Shown here: one piece after another, positions 23,338-32,884 of the stretch
Position numbering within the stretch: position 1 is the first letter of the stretch
Layout: each line of letters starts with the position of its first letter
Assembly (NCBI GenBank): GCA_964592645.1
Contig: CAZQFV010000002.1
Coordinates: 1 to 64,000 of the forward strand
Direction: 5' to 3'
Source of the DNA: CAZQFV01 sp964592645
GTDB taxonomy: Bacteria; Chloroflexota; Chloroflexia; DTKN01
DNA: 64,000 bases
Notes under the pieces: model-generated
What the model was told of the DNA's origin: nothing
Databases searched by the model: none
The model's input: only the letters and a program-made list of their open reading frames with translations
Program-made: the position numbers and the translations under genes

Positions 23338-24718
23338 CAACAAAAGGTGCAAATTCGCCAGTGAAGCGGCCCCCGCATGTCGGATGGACGGGCCCGTTGT
23401 CGTCCTGCCGGGCCTGGGGCATGCCGCCTGGGCCAGGTCGTCCGGCCGGCTGGCCGATCAGCGTGTTCCCCTCCAGCGCCAGCAGGCGGGTCGGGGTCAC
23501 CTGGGCCAGGAGCTGTTCCTGGGCATGGGTGACGACGCGCAGGTAGTTGTCGCTCAGCCCGGTCCAGCCGTCGCCGCAGGGACCATCCCAGAGGACGGGC
23601 CGCTCCTGCCCGATAAAGCCCCGGCGGAACGCCTGGGCTATCTGCTTGCCCAGGCGGCGCATCTCGATGCTGCGTCGGCGGACGACCGGCGGGGGCACCG
23701 GGTCGGGCAGCGCTGCCGCGGCCGTGCCCGGCCGGCGGGAGAAGGGAAAGATGTGCAGGTCGCTCAGCGGCAGGGCGGCGATGGCCGTCAGGCTGGCCAC
23801 ATGGTCCTCCTCGGTCTCGCCGGGGAAGCCGACGATGACGTCGGTGGTCAAACCGATGTCCGGGATGCGCCCGCGGATCGTCTCCAGGAGGGCGCGGAAG
23901 TCGTCCAGCAGATAGGGCCGGCCCATGCGGCGCAGCGTGCGGTCGGCCCCGCTCTGCAGCGGCAGGTGCAGGTGCCGGCACAGGCGCGGTTCGGGCCACA
24001 GGTCGAGCAGGTCCAGGGTCAGGTCCTGCGGCTCGATGGAGGAAAAGCGGAGGCGCCCGATAGCCGTTTCGTCCAGGATGCGCCGGGCCAGTTGGGCCAG
24101 GTTCCCGGTACGCGCGTCGCGGTAGGCCCCCAGGTTGATCCCGGTGAGGATCACCTCGGGGTAGCCGGCCTGTTCCGCGGCGCGGACCTCGGCCAGGATC
24201 TCGTCGGCCGGCCGCGAGCGGCTGGGGCCGCGGGCCAGGCGCACGATGCAGTAGGCACAGCGATTGTCGCAGCCGTCCTGCACCTTGACCAGGACCCGGC
24301 TGGGGCTGGAAGGGCACAGGACCGGGGCCGCGGCGTTGGGCCGGGGCGGCTCCAGCCCGCGATCCTGCAGCAGGGCCGCGGCCCCCGCCAGCAGGGAGGA
24401 CTCGGCATGCTGATCCAGCACCAGGTCCACACCGGCGATGGCCCGCAAGGCCGGCGCTGCCACGTCGGCATAGCAGCCCACGGCGACCACGACGGCCCGC
24501 CGGTTGCGCCGCCGGGCCCGCCGCAGCAACTGGCGCGATTTGCGGTCGGCGATGTGCGTCACCGTGCAGGTGTTGACGACGTACAGGTCGGCCTCTTCGT
24601 CGAACCCGACGAGCCGGTAGCCGGCGGCGGCGAGCATGGCGCGCAGTCGGTCGGTCTCGCTGAAGTTGACCCGACAGCCCAATGTCTCCAGGGCCGCGCG
24701 CAGAGGTCGGGGCGTCAT
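23333..24718 (-). CDS. mtaB: tRNA t6A37 methylthiotransferase MtaB
   Basis: A 461-residue radical-SAM methylthiotransferase that converts t6A37 to ms2t6A37 in tRNA. The N-terminal UPF0004 domain has three cluster cysteines (Cys15 in TLGCRVNFSETD, Cys51 in NTCTVTH, Cys82 in VGCYAD). The radical-SAM cluster motif is CDNRCAYC (Cys150, 154, 157). A TRAM-like C-terminal region follows. The motif TLGCRVNFSETD separates MtaB from MiaB and RimO. The ATG at 24718 follows the HTH gene stop by 1 nt with GGGAGG upstream, so the two are coupled. tsaC elsewhere in the window makes its substrate modification. Confidence 0.93.
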   Translation of the reverse strand: MTPRPLRAALETLGCRVNFSETDRLRAMLAAAGYRLVGFDEEADLYVVNTCTVTHIADRKSRQLLRRARRRNRRAVVVAVGCYADVAAPALRAIAGVDLVLDQHAESSLLAGAAALLQDRGLEPPRPNAAAPVLCPSSPSRVLVKVQDGCDNRCAYCIVRLARGPSRSRPADEILAEVRAAEQAGYPEVILTGINLGAYRDARTGNLAQLARRILDETAIGRLRFSSIEPQDLTLDLLDLWPEPRLCRHLHLPLQSGADRTLRRMGRPYLLDDFRALLETIRGRIPDIGLTTDVIVGFPGETEEDHVASLTAIAALPLSDLHIFPFSRRPGTAAAALPDPVPPPVVRRRSIEMRRLGKQIAQAFRRGFIGQERPVLWDGPCGDGWTGLSDNYLRVVTHAQEQLLAQVTPTRLLALEGNTLIGQPAGRPGPGGMPQARQDDNGPVHPTCGGRFTGEFAPFVV

Positions 24719-24719
24719 C

Positions 24720-25016
24720 TTATGACCTCCCCCGCTTGCTCGGCCGGCCGACGCGGATCTCGCGCAGCTCATGGGCCGTCACCTCCAGGATGCGGTCCGC
24801 CCAGTGGTAGACGGTGCGCCGGCTCTTGCCGAGCCCCCGGGCGATGGCCGCCACGTTGGCCCGGTAGTCTTGGTCCAGCGTGTCCAGGACGATGCGCAGC
24901 ACCCCCACCAAGCGCTGCAGCTCCTCGGACGAGAGGTCCAGCCGCTCGACGATCTGGCGGGCCCGCGAGTTCTTGGCCGGCGGGGCCGCGGCTTGGGGCT
25001 CGTTGGTCTTGGGCAC
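24720..25016 (-). CDS. Small helix-turn-helix protein
   Basis: A 98-residue basic protein. After a disordered Ala/Pro start it has an acidic helix region (VERLDLSSEELQRLVGVL) and then a helix-turn-helix-like segment, VAAIARGLGKSRRTVYHWAD (about 55-74), resembling HTH_23/resolvase-type DNA-binding motifs. The C-terminus is Arg/Lys-rich (VGRPSKRGRS), like an AT-hook-type tail. It is first in a two-gene unit with mtaB and has its own promoter divergent from dprA. DNA binding is likely; targets unknown. It may regulate its own divergent promoter region. Confidence 0.7.
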   Translation of the reverse strand: MPKTNEPQAAAPPAKNSRARQIVERLDLSSEELQRLVGVLRIVLDTLDQDYRANVAAIARGLGKSRRTVYHWADRILEVTAHELREIRVGRPSKRGRS

Positions 25017-25051
25017 AGGCCACCCCCCAGGGTGAAAGTGTAACTATTTTT

Positions 25052-25080
25052 ATCATAGCACATATTTGTCATCCTGTCCA
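25052..25080 (-). promoter_or_regulatory. Promoter of HTH-mtaB unit
   Basis: Minus-strand -35 TGGACA (25080-25075), 17 bp, -10 TATGAT (25057-25052) with an extended TGC. It is divergent from the dprA promoter, 14 bp between -35 boxes. Confidence 0.7.
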
Positions 25081-25094
25081 GTACTCGCGCGCGA

Positions 25095-25123
25095 TTGACT
25101 CTGGGCCGCGGTTGTGCTAGAAT
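25095..25123 (+). promoter_or_regulatory. Promoter of dprA
   Basis: Plus-strand TTGACT (25095-25100), 17 bp, TAGAAT (25118-25123) with extended TGC. The dprA ATG is 22 bp downstream, so the leader is very short and carries GGAGG. Confidence 0.8.
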
Positions 25124-25144
25124 GCCGCGCGGAGGTGCCCATCG

Positions 25145-26215
25145 ATGGAGGCTTACTACCTGGGATTCAACCTGACCCCGGGTATCGGGCCCGTGCGGCT
25201 GCGGCGGCTGCTGGAGCAGTTGGGCAGCCCCCAGCGGGCCTGGCAGGCCTCGGCCTGGGAGCTGCGCCAGGCCGGTTTGGACGAGGCGGCGATCAGCAGC
25301 CTCCTGGCGACCCGGGCGCGCCTCTCCCTGGACGACGAGCTGGAGCGCGTGCAGCGCTTGGGCATCGACCTGGTCACCTGGGACCACCCGGCGTACCCCG
25401 ATTGGCTGCGCCACATCTATGCCCCGCCGCCGCTGCTTTACGTGCGGGGCAGCCTGGTGATCGGCGAACCGATGGTCGCCCTGGTGGGCACGCGCCAGCC
25501 CACGAATTACGGCCGGGAAGTGGCCCGGCGGCTGGCCGCGGACCTGGCCCGCAGCGGCGTGACGGTGGTCAGCGGGTTGGCCCTGGGCATCGATACCGAG
25601 GCCCACCAGGGGGCGTTGGCGGCCGGCGGTCGGACCGTGGCCGTGTTGGCCTCGGGCGTGGATCAGCCCTATCCGCTGCGGAACCGCGGCCTGGCCGCGC
25701 GCATCGTCGACCAGGGGGCCCTTGTCTCGGACTATCCGCCGGGCACGCCGGCCGAGCGCACCAACTTTCCCCCGCGCAACCGCATCATCAGCGGGATGAG
25801 CCGCGGCGTGGTGGTGGTGGAGGCGGGAGAGCGCAGCGGGGCGCTGATCACCAGCGACTTTGCGGCGGAGCAGGGACGCGACGTGCTGGCCGTTCCAGGC
25901 TCGATCTTTTCCCCGGCCAGCCGGGGCTGCCACAACCTACTGGCCCAGGGGGCGCGGCTGGTGCGCGGGGTGGAAGATGTCCTGGACGAGCTCAACCTGG
26001 GGCAGGCGGCGGCCCAGGCGGAGGTCCGCCGCGTTGTCCTGGAAGACCCCATCGAGGCGGCGGTGCTGGAATCGCTTTCCGCGGAGCCGCTGCACGCCGA
26101 CGAGATCGGACGAAACTGTAACCTGCCGGCGGCCTCTGTGGCCAGCACGCTGACGCTGCTGGAGCTCAAGGGTCTGGCCCGGCACGTGGGCGGCATGCAG
26201 TATGTAAGAGGCTAA
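25145..26215 (+). CDS. dprA: DNA-processing protein DprA
   Basis: A 356-residue protein that loads RecA on incoming single-stranded DNA during natural transformation. An N-terminal SAM-like helical region (about 1-75) precedes the Rossmann DprA domain with ALVGTRQPTNYGREVARRLA, SGLALGIDTEAHQGAL, FPPRNRIISGMSRGVVVVEA and AVPGSIFSPASRGCHNLL. A C-terminal winged helix (about 300-356; ESLSAEPLHADEIGRNCNL) completes the usual architecture. GGAGG precedes the ATG. The gene ends directly before a small zinc-ribbon gene with which it must be co-transcribed. No topoisomerase or com genes are adjacent here. Confidence 0.95.
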   Translation: MEAYYLGFNLTPGIGPVRLRRLLEQLGSPQRAWQASAWELRQAGLDEAAISSLLATRARLSLDDELERVQRLGIDLVTWDHPAYPDWLRHIYAPPPLLYVRGSLVIGEPMVALVGTRQPTNYGREVARRLAADLARSGVTVVSGLALGIDTEAHQGALAAGGRTVAVLASGVDQPYPLRNRGLAARIVDQGALVSDYPPGTPAERTNFPPRNRIISGMSRGVVVVEAGERSGALITSDFAAEQGRDVLAVPGSIFSPASRGCHNLLAQGARLVRGVEDVLDELNLGQAAAQAEVRRVVLEDPIEAAVLESLSAEPLHADEIGRNCNLPAASVASTLTLLELKGLARHVGGMQYVRG

Positions 26216-26482
26216 ATGGCGAAACAGAAGCTGTGGTCCTGCAAGATGTGCGGCGCCATCCTGGGCCGGCAAGATGCCGAGGGCTTGGAAGTAGATCCCG
26301 AGGCCATCGAACGGTTCACGCTTCCCACCATGTCCGAGGAGATCTGGGTCACCTGCAAGCAGTGCGGGTCGGTCCAGGTGTGGCGGGCCCGTGTGGAGCC
26401 CCCGGCGGCGCCGGGCCGGTGGCGGGCTCGTGAGAAGCCGGCAGACAGGGCGGGCGAACCGCCTCCGGATCAAGGAGGCTGA
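26216..26482 (+). CDS. Small zinc-ribbon protein after dprA
   Basis: An 88-residue protein with two CxxC pairs (CKMCG at about 9-13 and CKQCG at about 47-51), which form a predicted zinc ribbon, and a Pro/Arg-rich tail. Its ATG begins at the base after the dprA stop, so it depends on translational coupling. It overlaps the end of the convergent PstS-like gene by 13 nt. Function unknown; it may bind nucleic acid or another protein in DNA uptake, by position only. Confidence 0.75.
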   Translation: MAKQKLWSCKMCGAILGRQDAEGLEVDPEAIERFTLPTMSEEIWVTCKQCGSVQVWRARVEPPAAPGRWRAREKPADRAGEPPPDQGG

Positions 26483-27291
26483 ATCCCCGGCGTTCCCTCC
26501 CCCTGATTATTGATCTCTGCCTGTATTGCCAAGAAGATAAACTCCTGGGCCGCGGCCGTGGCCTGCCGTCCATGGACCAAGAAGAGCGGGCTGCGCCAGG
26601 GGTAGCGGGGATCGCCGGGAAGGAGCCCATCCACGCCCATGGCGGTATCGTCGCCGGAGACGGCCCCGGCCGGCAGGAGGCCGATGCCGCCCGGGTCGGC
26701 GGCCACGGCCTGCCGCAGGGCTTCGACCGAGGCGACGACGATGGCCTGGGAGGACAGCGGCCGGCCGGCCAACGCCTCCCCGACGAACGACTGCACCGTT
26801 CCCGAGGAGGCAGGCAGGGTGTAGATACTCACCGGGCCGGCCGCGCCGCCGAGCAGCCCCCATTCGGTGATGTGCCCGCGATAGAGCTCAACCAGCGCCG
26901 GGGTGGAGATGTCGCGCAGCGGGTTCTGCGGGTGCACCACGACGACCAGGGGCTCCCAGGCCACACGGGTAGCGGTGAGCACGCCGCGGTATAGGTCGGA
27001 CGGCTGCTCGTCGAGCAGGGCCAGGTCCACCTTGCCCTGGGCGAGCAACTCCTGGGCCCGTCCCACACCGACTGCGCGCACCTCCACGACCGTGCCCGGT
27101 CGAGCCTCCCGGTAGCGGACGATCCAGCCGCGTAGCTGTTGCCCGCCGGCCGGGCCGGCGGCGATGGTCAGCACGGCCGCGGCGGTGGGAGATGGTTGGG
27201 CGCTGGGAGAGGCCGGCGGCGCGGCCGGCCCGCAGGCGGCCAGGGCCAGGAAGAGGAGCAGGATCCCCGAGCGTATCCGTAGCCAACCCAT
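26470..27291 (-). CDS. PstS-like substrate-binding lipoprotein
   Basis: A 273-residue predicted lipoprotein with signal and lipobox LLLFLALAAC (Cys near residue 18) and a Ser/Pro/Ala linker. The mature part is a type II periplasmic-binding fold: QQLRGWIVRYREARPGTVVE, LLAQGKVDLALLDEQ, and PASSGTVQSFVGEAL, the last resembling the phosphate-binding loop of PstS. It is shorter than PstS and no pstCAB genes are nearby, so it may be an orphan binding protein for phosphate, tungstate or another anion. Start chosen at the ATG before GWLRIRSG; the ribosome site is weak. Confidence 0.75.
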   Translation of the reverse strand: MGWLRIRSGILLLFLALAACGPAAPPASPSAQPSPTAAAVLTIAAGPAGGQQLRGWIVRYREARPGTVVEVRAVGVGRAQELLAQGKVDLALLDEQPSDLYRGVLTATRVAWEPLVVVVHPQNPLRDISTPALVELYRGHITEWGLLGGAAGPVSIYTLPASSGTVQSFVGEALAGRPLSSQAIVVASVEALRQAVAADPGGIGLLPAGAVSGDDTAMGVDGLLPGDPRYPWRSPLFLVHGRQATAAAQEFIFLAIQAEINNQGEGTPGIQPP

Positions 27292-27328
27292 CGGCGGTGA
27301 TCTCTCCGGGCAATCGAAAGCGGTGTGG

Positions 27329-27337
27329 GCATTATAA
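27329..27337 (-). promoter_or_regulatory. Extended -10 promoter of PstS-like gene
   Basis: Minus-strand TGTTATAAT (27337-27329) is an extended -10. No good -35 is seen. It lies 38 bp before the start codon. Confidence 0.45.
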
Positions 27338-27381
27338 CACAGGAATGGGCCTCGCGCGCGGCCAAAGTGCTCTACCTCACT

Positions 27382-27410
27382 TTGCCAGCCCCGCCCCCTT
27401 GTGCTATAAT
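27382..27410 (+). promoter_or_regulatory. Promoter of lon
   Basis: Plus-strand TTGCCA (27382-27387), 17 bp, TATAAT (27405-27410) with extended TGC. The leader to the lon ATG is about 58 nt. I see no HAIR/CIRCE heat-shock operator. Confidence 0.8.
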
Positions 27411-27474
27411 CGCTGCGGCTGTCGTGTGCCGATGACCGGTACCCGATACCCAATAACTGTTACCTGAGGTTTTC

Positions 27475-29917
<2,443 letters not shown>

Positions 29918-29931
<14 letters not shown>

Positions 29932-29988
29932 ATCCCGAAAGTTGGTGCACGCGGTTTTCGGCTTCGTATAGCGAGCTATGCAGGAGTC
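29918..29988 (+). repeat. Interspersed ~75-bp repeat, copy R2 (overlaps lon stop)
   Basis: The left end TGATCTCTGCATAGATC and right end GAGCTATGCAGGAGTC are imperfect inverted repeats of each other sharing CTGCATAG. The interior has GTGCACGCGG and TTTCGGCTTC. The left end supplies the final lon codons (Ile-Ser-Ala) and its TAG. Confidence 0.85.
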
Positions 29989-30054
29989 TGTAGGACCCCG
30001 ACAGATCTCGGTACAATCTCAGGACAGCCGAACCCTACGGAGAACGCCGTCTCT

Positions 30055-32028
30055 ATGGGTGCCGTCGTGGAGTTGGACCTGCTGCTGGCCGAAGCCTGGC
30101 GCACGCGCCAGGCCCATTTTCCTCCTGTCCTGGGCGCGGACAACCCCCGCTATACCCGCTCGGTTAGCCTGACCGGCGCGGACTGTGCCCTGGAATGCGC
30201 TCACTGCGGCCGACACTACCTGCAGGCGATGCTGCCGGCCGAGACCCTGCAGCCGGCGGACCCCCGGCTGGTCGGCGTCACCAGTCTGCTCATCTCCGGC
30301 GGCTGCGATGCCCGGGGGCGCGTCCCGGTGACGGAGCACCTGGAGCGCATCCGCGCCGTGCGCCCCGGCCGGCGGCTGAACTGGCACACCGGGCTGATCG
30401 GCGAGGTGGAGCTGCAGGCCATCTCCGGCCTGGTCGACATGGTCTCCTTCGACCTGGTGGGGGACGACGAAACGATCGCCGAGGTCTATGGGCTGCAAGC
30501 GACGGTCGCCGACTACCGCGCGGCCTACCGCCTCCTGCGGCAGGCGGTCCGCGTGGTCCCGCACATCACCGTCGGCCTGCGCGGGGGAGAGCTCGCCGGT
30601 GAGCGCGCCGCCCTGGACATCCTGCAGGAGGAGGGGGCCGAGGCCATTGCCTTCCTGGTGTTCATCCCCACGCCGGGCACGCGCTATGCCGATCGCACCC
30701 CGCCGCCCCCGGAGGAGGTCGCCCGGCTGCTGGCCGAGGCCCGTATCGCTTTCCCGCGGACGCCGCTGCTGCTCGGCTGTATGCGTCCGGGCGGCTCCTA
30801 TCGCCGGGCCTTGGATCCGCTGGCCGTGCGCGCCGGCATCAACCGCATCGTCAAGCCCGGGCGGGCCGTCCTGGAGTACGCCTGCCGGTTGGGATTGCAG
30901 ATCGAGCGCCAGGAGGAGTGCTGCGTGTTTGGCGTCGCCCCACTTTGCCCTGCCTTCCCTCCCCCTCTCTCCACGGGACGGAGAGGCGACGAAACCGCCG
31001 GGCGCGGCGAGGCGACCTCTCCCCGTCTCTCTGTCTCCCCGTCTCCCCATCGGTCCATCCGCGTCTCGGCGGGCACCGAGGTCGTGCTCGGGCTGCGCCG
31101 GCGCCCGATGGGGGCGGCCCCGACGACCGCTTACCTGATGCTGGACGGGGGCGGCTGTGCCATGGCCTGCTCCTTCTGCGCCCAGGCCCGCGGCAGCGAG
31201 GCGCGCGCCGACGCCCTGTCGCGCGTCGTCTGGCCGGAATATCCGCTGGCCACCGTCGTCGAGGCCCTGCGCGACGAGGCGCCCTCCCGCGCGGCGGCAG
31301 AGGGCTCGACCTTGCAGCGCATCTGCTTCCAGGTCACGGTTCATCGTGGCGCTCTGCCGGAGACGCTGGATGCGGTGCGCGCGGTCCGCCGGGCCACCGG
31401 CCGGCCTATTTCCGTGGCCATCCGGCCGGCCGGCCTGGAAGAGGTGGCCGCGCTGCTGGCGGCGGGGGTGGATGCCGTGGGCCTGGGGCTGGACTGCGCG
31501 ACGGAGGAGGTCTTCCGGGCCGTCAAAGGGGCCGGCTGGTCCAGGATGGTCTCCCTGGTGGAGGAGTCCTGCCGGCGTTTCCCCGGCCACATCCGCGTGC
31601 ACCTGATGGTCGGGCTGGGGGAGGCGGAGGAAGAGTTCTGCCGAACGCTGCAGCGGGTGTACGATTGGGGTGGGGCGGTGGGCCTCTTTGCCTTCACCCC
31701 CGTGCGCGGGACTCTGTTGGCCGGCCGGCCGCAGCCCCCCCTGGATGTCTACCGGCGCATGCAGGTCGCGCGCTTCCTGGTGGATCGTGGGCTGGCGCGG
31801 GTGGAGCAGTTCAGCTTCGGTCCCGACGGCCGCCTCGCCTCCTTCGGCCGGCCCGACCTGGCCGCCCTCCTGGCCGACGGCGCGGCCTTTCGCACCTCCG
31901 GTTGCCCGGGCTGCAACCGGCCCTTTTACAACGAGCGGCCGGGGGGCCTCATGTACAACTACCCTCGCGCCCTGAGCACGGAGGAAACCTCGCGGGCACT
32001 TGGCGAGATGGAGAAAATACAGTGCTGA
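30055..32028 (+). CDS. Fused double radical-SAM protein (LipS2-LipS1-like)
   Basis: A 657-residue protein with two complete radical-SAM domains. Domain 1 (about 1-295) has CALECAHC (Cys44, 48, 51), LLISGGCDARGRVPV, VSFDLVGDDETI and GCMRPGGSYR, ending in a Cys-Cys pair (289-290). Domain 2 (about 345-657) has CAMACSFC (Cys368, 372, 375), then ALSRVVWPEY and a C-terminal CPGCNRPFYNE (Cys617, 620). These match my recollection of lipoyl synthases LipS2 and LipS1, separate partner proteins of archaea and some bacteria. The linker (about 297-340) is Pro/Ser/Arg-rich and encoded by CT-rich repeat DNA. The lipoate role is inference; no lipoate genes are adjacent. It could instead be two independent radical-SAM enzymes. 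Confidence 0.7.
   Translation: MGAVVELDLLLAEAWRTRQAHFPPVLGADNPRYTRSVSLTGADCALECAHCGRHYLQAMLPAETLQPADPRLVGVTSLLISGGCDARGRVPVTEHLERIRAVRPGRRLNWHTGLIGEVELQAISGLVDMVSFDLVGDDETIAEVYGLQATVADYRAAYRLLRQAVRVVPHITVGLRGGELAGERAALDILQEEGAEAIAFLVFIPTPGTRYADRTPPPPEEVARLLAEARIAFPRTPLLLGCMRPGGSYRRALDPLAVRAGINRIVKPGRAVLEYACRLGLQIERQEECCVFGVAPLCPAFPPPLSTGRRGDETAGRGEATSPRLSVSPSPHRSIRVSAGTEVVLGLRRRPMGAAPTTAYLMLDGGGCAMACSFCAQARGSEARADALSRVVWPEYPLATVVEALRDEAPSRAAAEGSTLQRICFQVTVHRGALPETLDAVRAVRRATGRPISVAIRPAGLEEVAALLAAGVDAVGLGLDCATEEVFRAVKGAGWSRMVSLVEESCRRFPGHIRVHLMVGLGEAEEEFCRTLQRVYDWGGAVGLFAFTPVRGTLLAGRPQPPLDVYRRMQVARFLVDRGLARVEQFSFGPDGRLASFGRPDLAALLADGAAFRTSGCPGCNRPFYNERPGGLMYNYPRALSTEETSRALGEMEKIQC
30949..31065. 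repeat. CT-rich low-complexity element inside the radical-SAM fusion
   Basis: Pyrimidine-rich DNA with repeated CCCCGTCTC words encodes the linker between the two radical-SAM domains. It shares CCGTCTCCCCATCGGTC with the minus strand of the deacetylase gene start (about 42660-42680) and resembles the element at 50521-50580. Confidence 0.6.
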
Positions 32029-32052
32029 AAACCGCTCACTCCCGGAGGCCCT

Positions 32053-32832
32053 ATGGACCAGGATACCCTCAAGTCGTTGCTGGAAGCGCTGGACCGTGGC
32101 GAACCCGTGGCCCTGGCGACGATCGTCGAGGTGGAGGGCGCGTCGCCGGCCCCCCTCGGGGCCAAGATCGTGGTCTGGCCTGACGGCCGCACCGCCGGCA
32201 CGGTGGGCGGAGGCGCCCTGGAGCAGCGCATCGTCGTCGAGGCGTGCGCCGCCCTGCAGGAGGGGCGCTCGCGGCTCTGCCACTATGCCCTGCGCGAGGC
32301 CGGCCCCGACGCCGTGGGCATGCTCTGCGGCGGCGACGTGCGCGTCTTTGTCGAGGTTCATCGCCTGGCCCCCACGCTGCTGCTGGTGGGCGGGGGCCAT
32401 GTGGGGCAGCCGCTGGCCGAGATGGCCCGGATGGTGGGCTTCCGCGTGCAGGTCGTGGACGTGGACCCGGCGCGGGGCGCGCCGGCCTCCCTGGACGACT
32501 GGCCCGTCGGCGTCGACACCTACGTGGTGATCATGACCGCCGAGCAGAACGCCGACGAGGAGGCGCTGCGCCGCATGGTGCAACGGCCGGCCGCCTATAT
32601 CGGCATGATCGGCAGCCGGCGCAAAGTGGCCGTCATCCTGCAGCACCTGCGCGAGGAAGGGGTCCCCGAGGAGGCGCTGCGCCGGGTGCGGGCGCCGATC
32701 GGGCTGGATCTGGGGGGGCGCGCGCCGGCCGAGATCGCCCTGGCCGTGGTGGCCGAGATGGTGGCGGTGCGCTATGGGGGGAGCGGCCGGCCGTTGTCCG
32801 CGGCAGAATCGGCTCCTTATGGTCCCCGCTAG
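32053..32832 (+). CDS. XdhC/CoxI-family protein, shortened
   Basis: A 259-residue XdhC-type protein. XdhC binds and sulfurates molybdenum cofactor for xanthine dehydrogenase-type enzymes. The N-terminal domain has ALATIVEVEGASPAPLGAKI and GTVGGGALE; the Rossmann domain has LLLVGGGHVGQPLAEMA; the C-terminus has GMIGSRRKV and IGLDLGGRAPAEIALAVVAE. Between VVDVDPARG and DTYVVIMT the usual stretch (typically D-R-x-E-xx-N and RFP-x-A) is reduced to about 15 residues, so the nucleotide-binding domain looks internally deleted. No molybdenum hydroxylase gene is near. It starts 24 nt after the radical-SAM gene. Confidence 0.85.
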   Translation: MDQDTLKSLLEALDRGEPVALATIVEVEGASPAPLGAKIVVWPDGRTAGTVGGGALEQRIVVEACAALQEGRSRLCHYALREAGPDAVGMLCGGDVRVFVEVHRLAPTLLLVGGGHVGQPLAEMARMVGFRVQVVDVDPARGAPASLDDWPVGVDTYVVIMTAEQNADEEALRRMVQRPAAYIGMIGSRRKVAVILQHLREEGVPEEALRRVRAPIGLDLGGRAPAEIALAVVAEMVAVRYGGSGRPLSAAESAPYGPR

Positions 32833-32884
32833 CCCTCCAACCGCAGGAGCGAGGCCAACACCGCGAGCCCTTGGACGCTGTCGT

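Noticed and set aside
31111..32028. Separate second radical-SAM gene starting inside the fusion
   Set aside because: An internal ATG exists near MGAAPTTAYLM but I see no good ribosome site, and the frame is open throughout; kept as an alternative rather than annotated.
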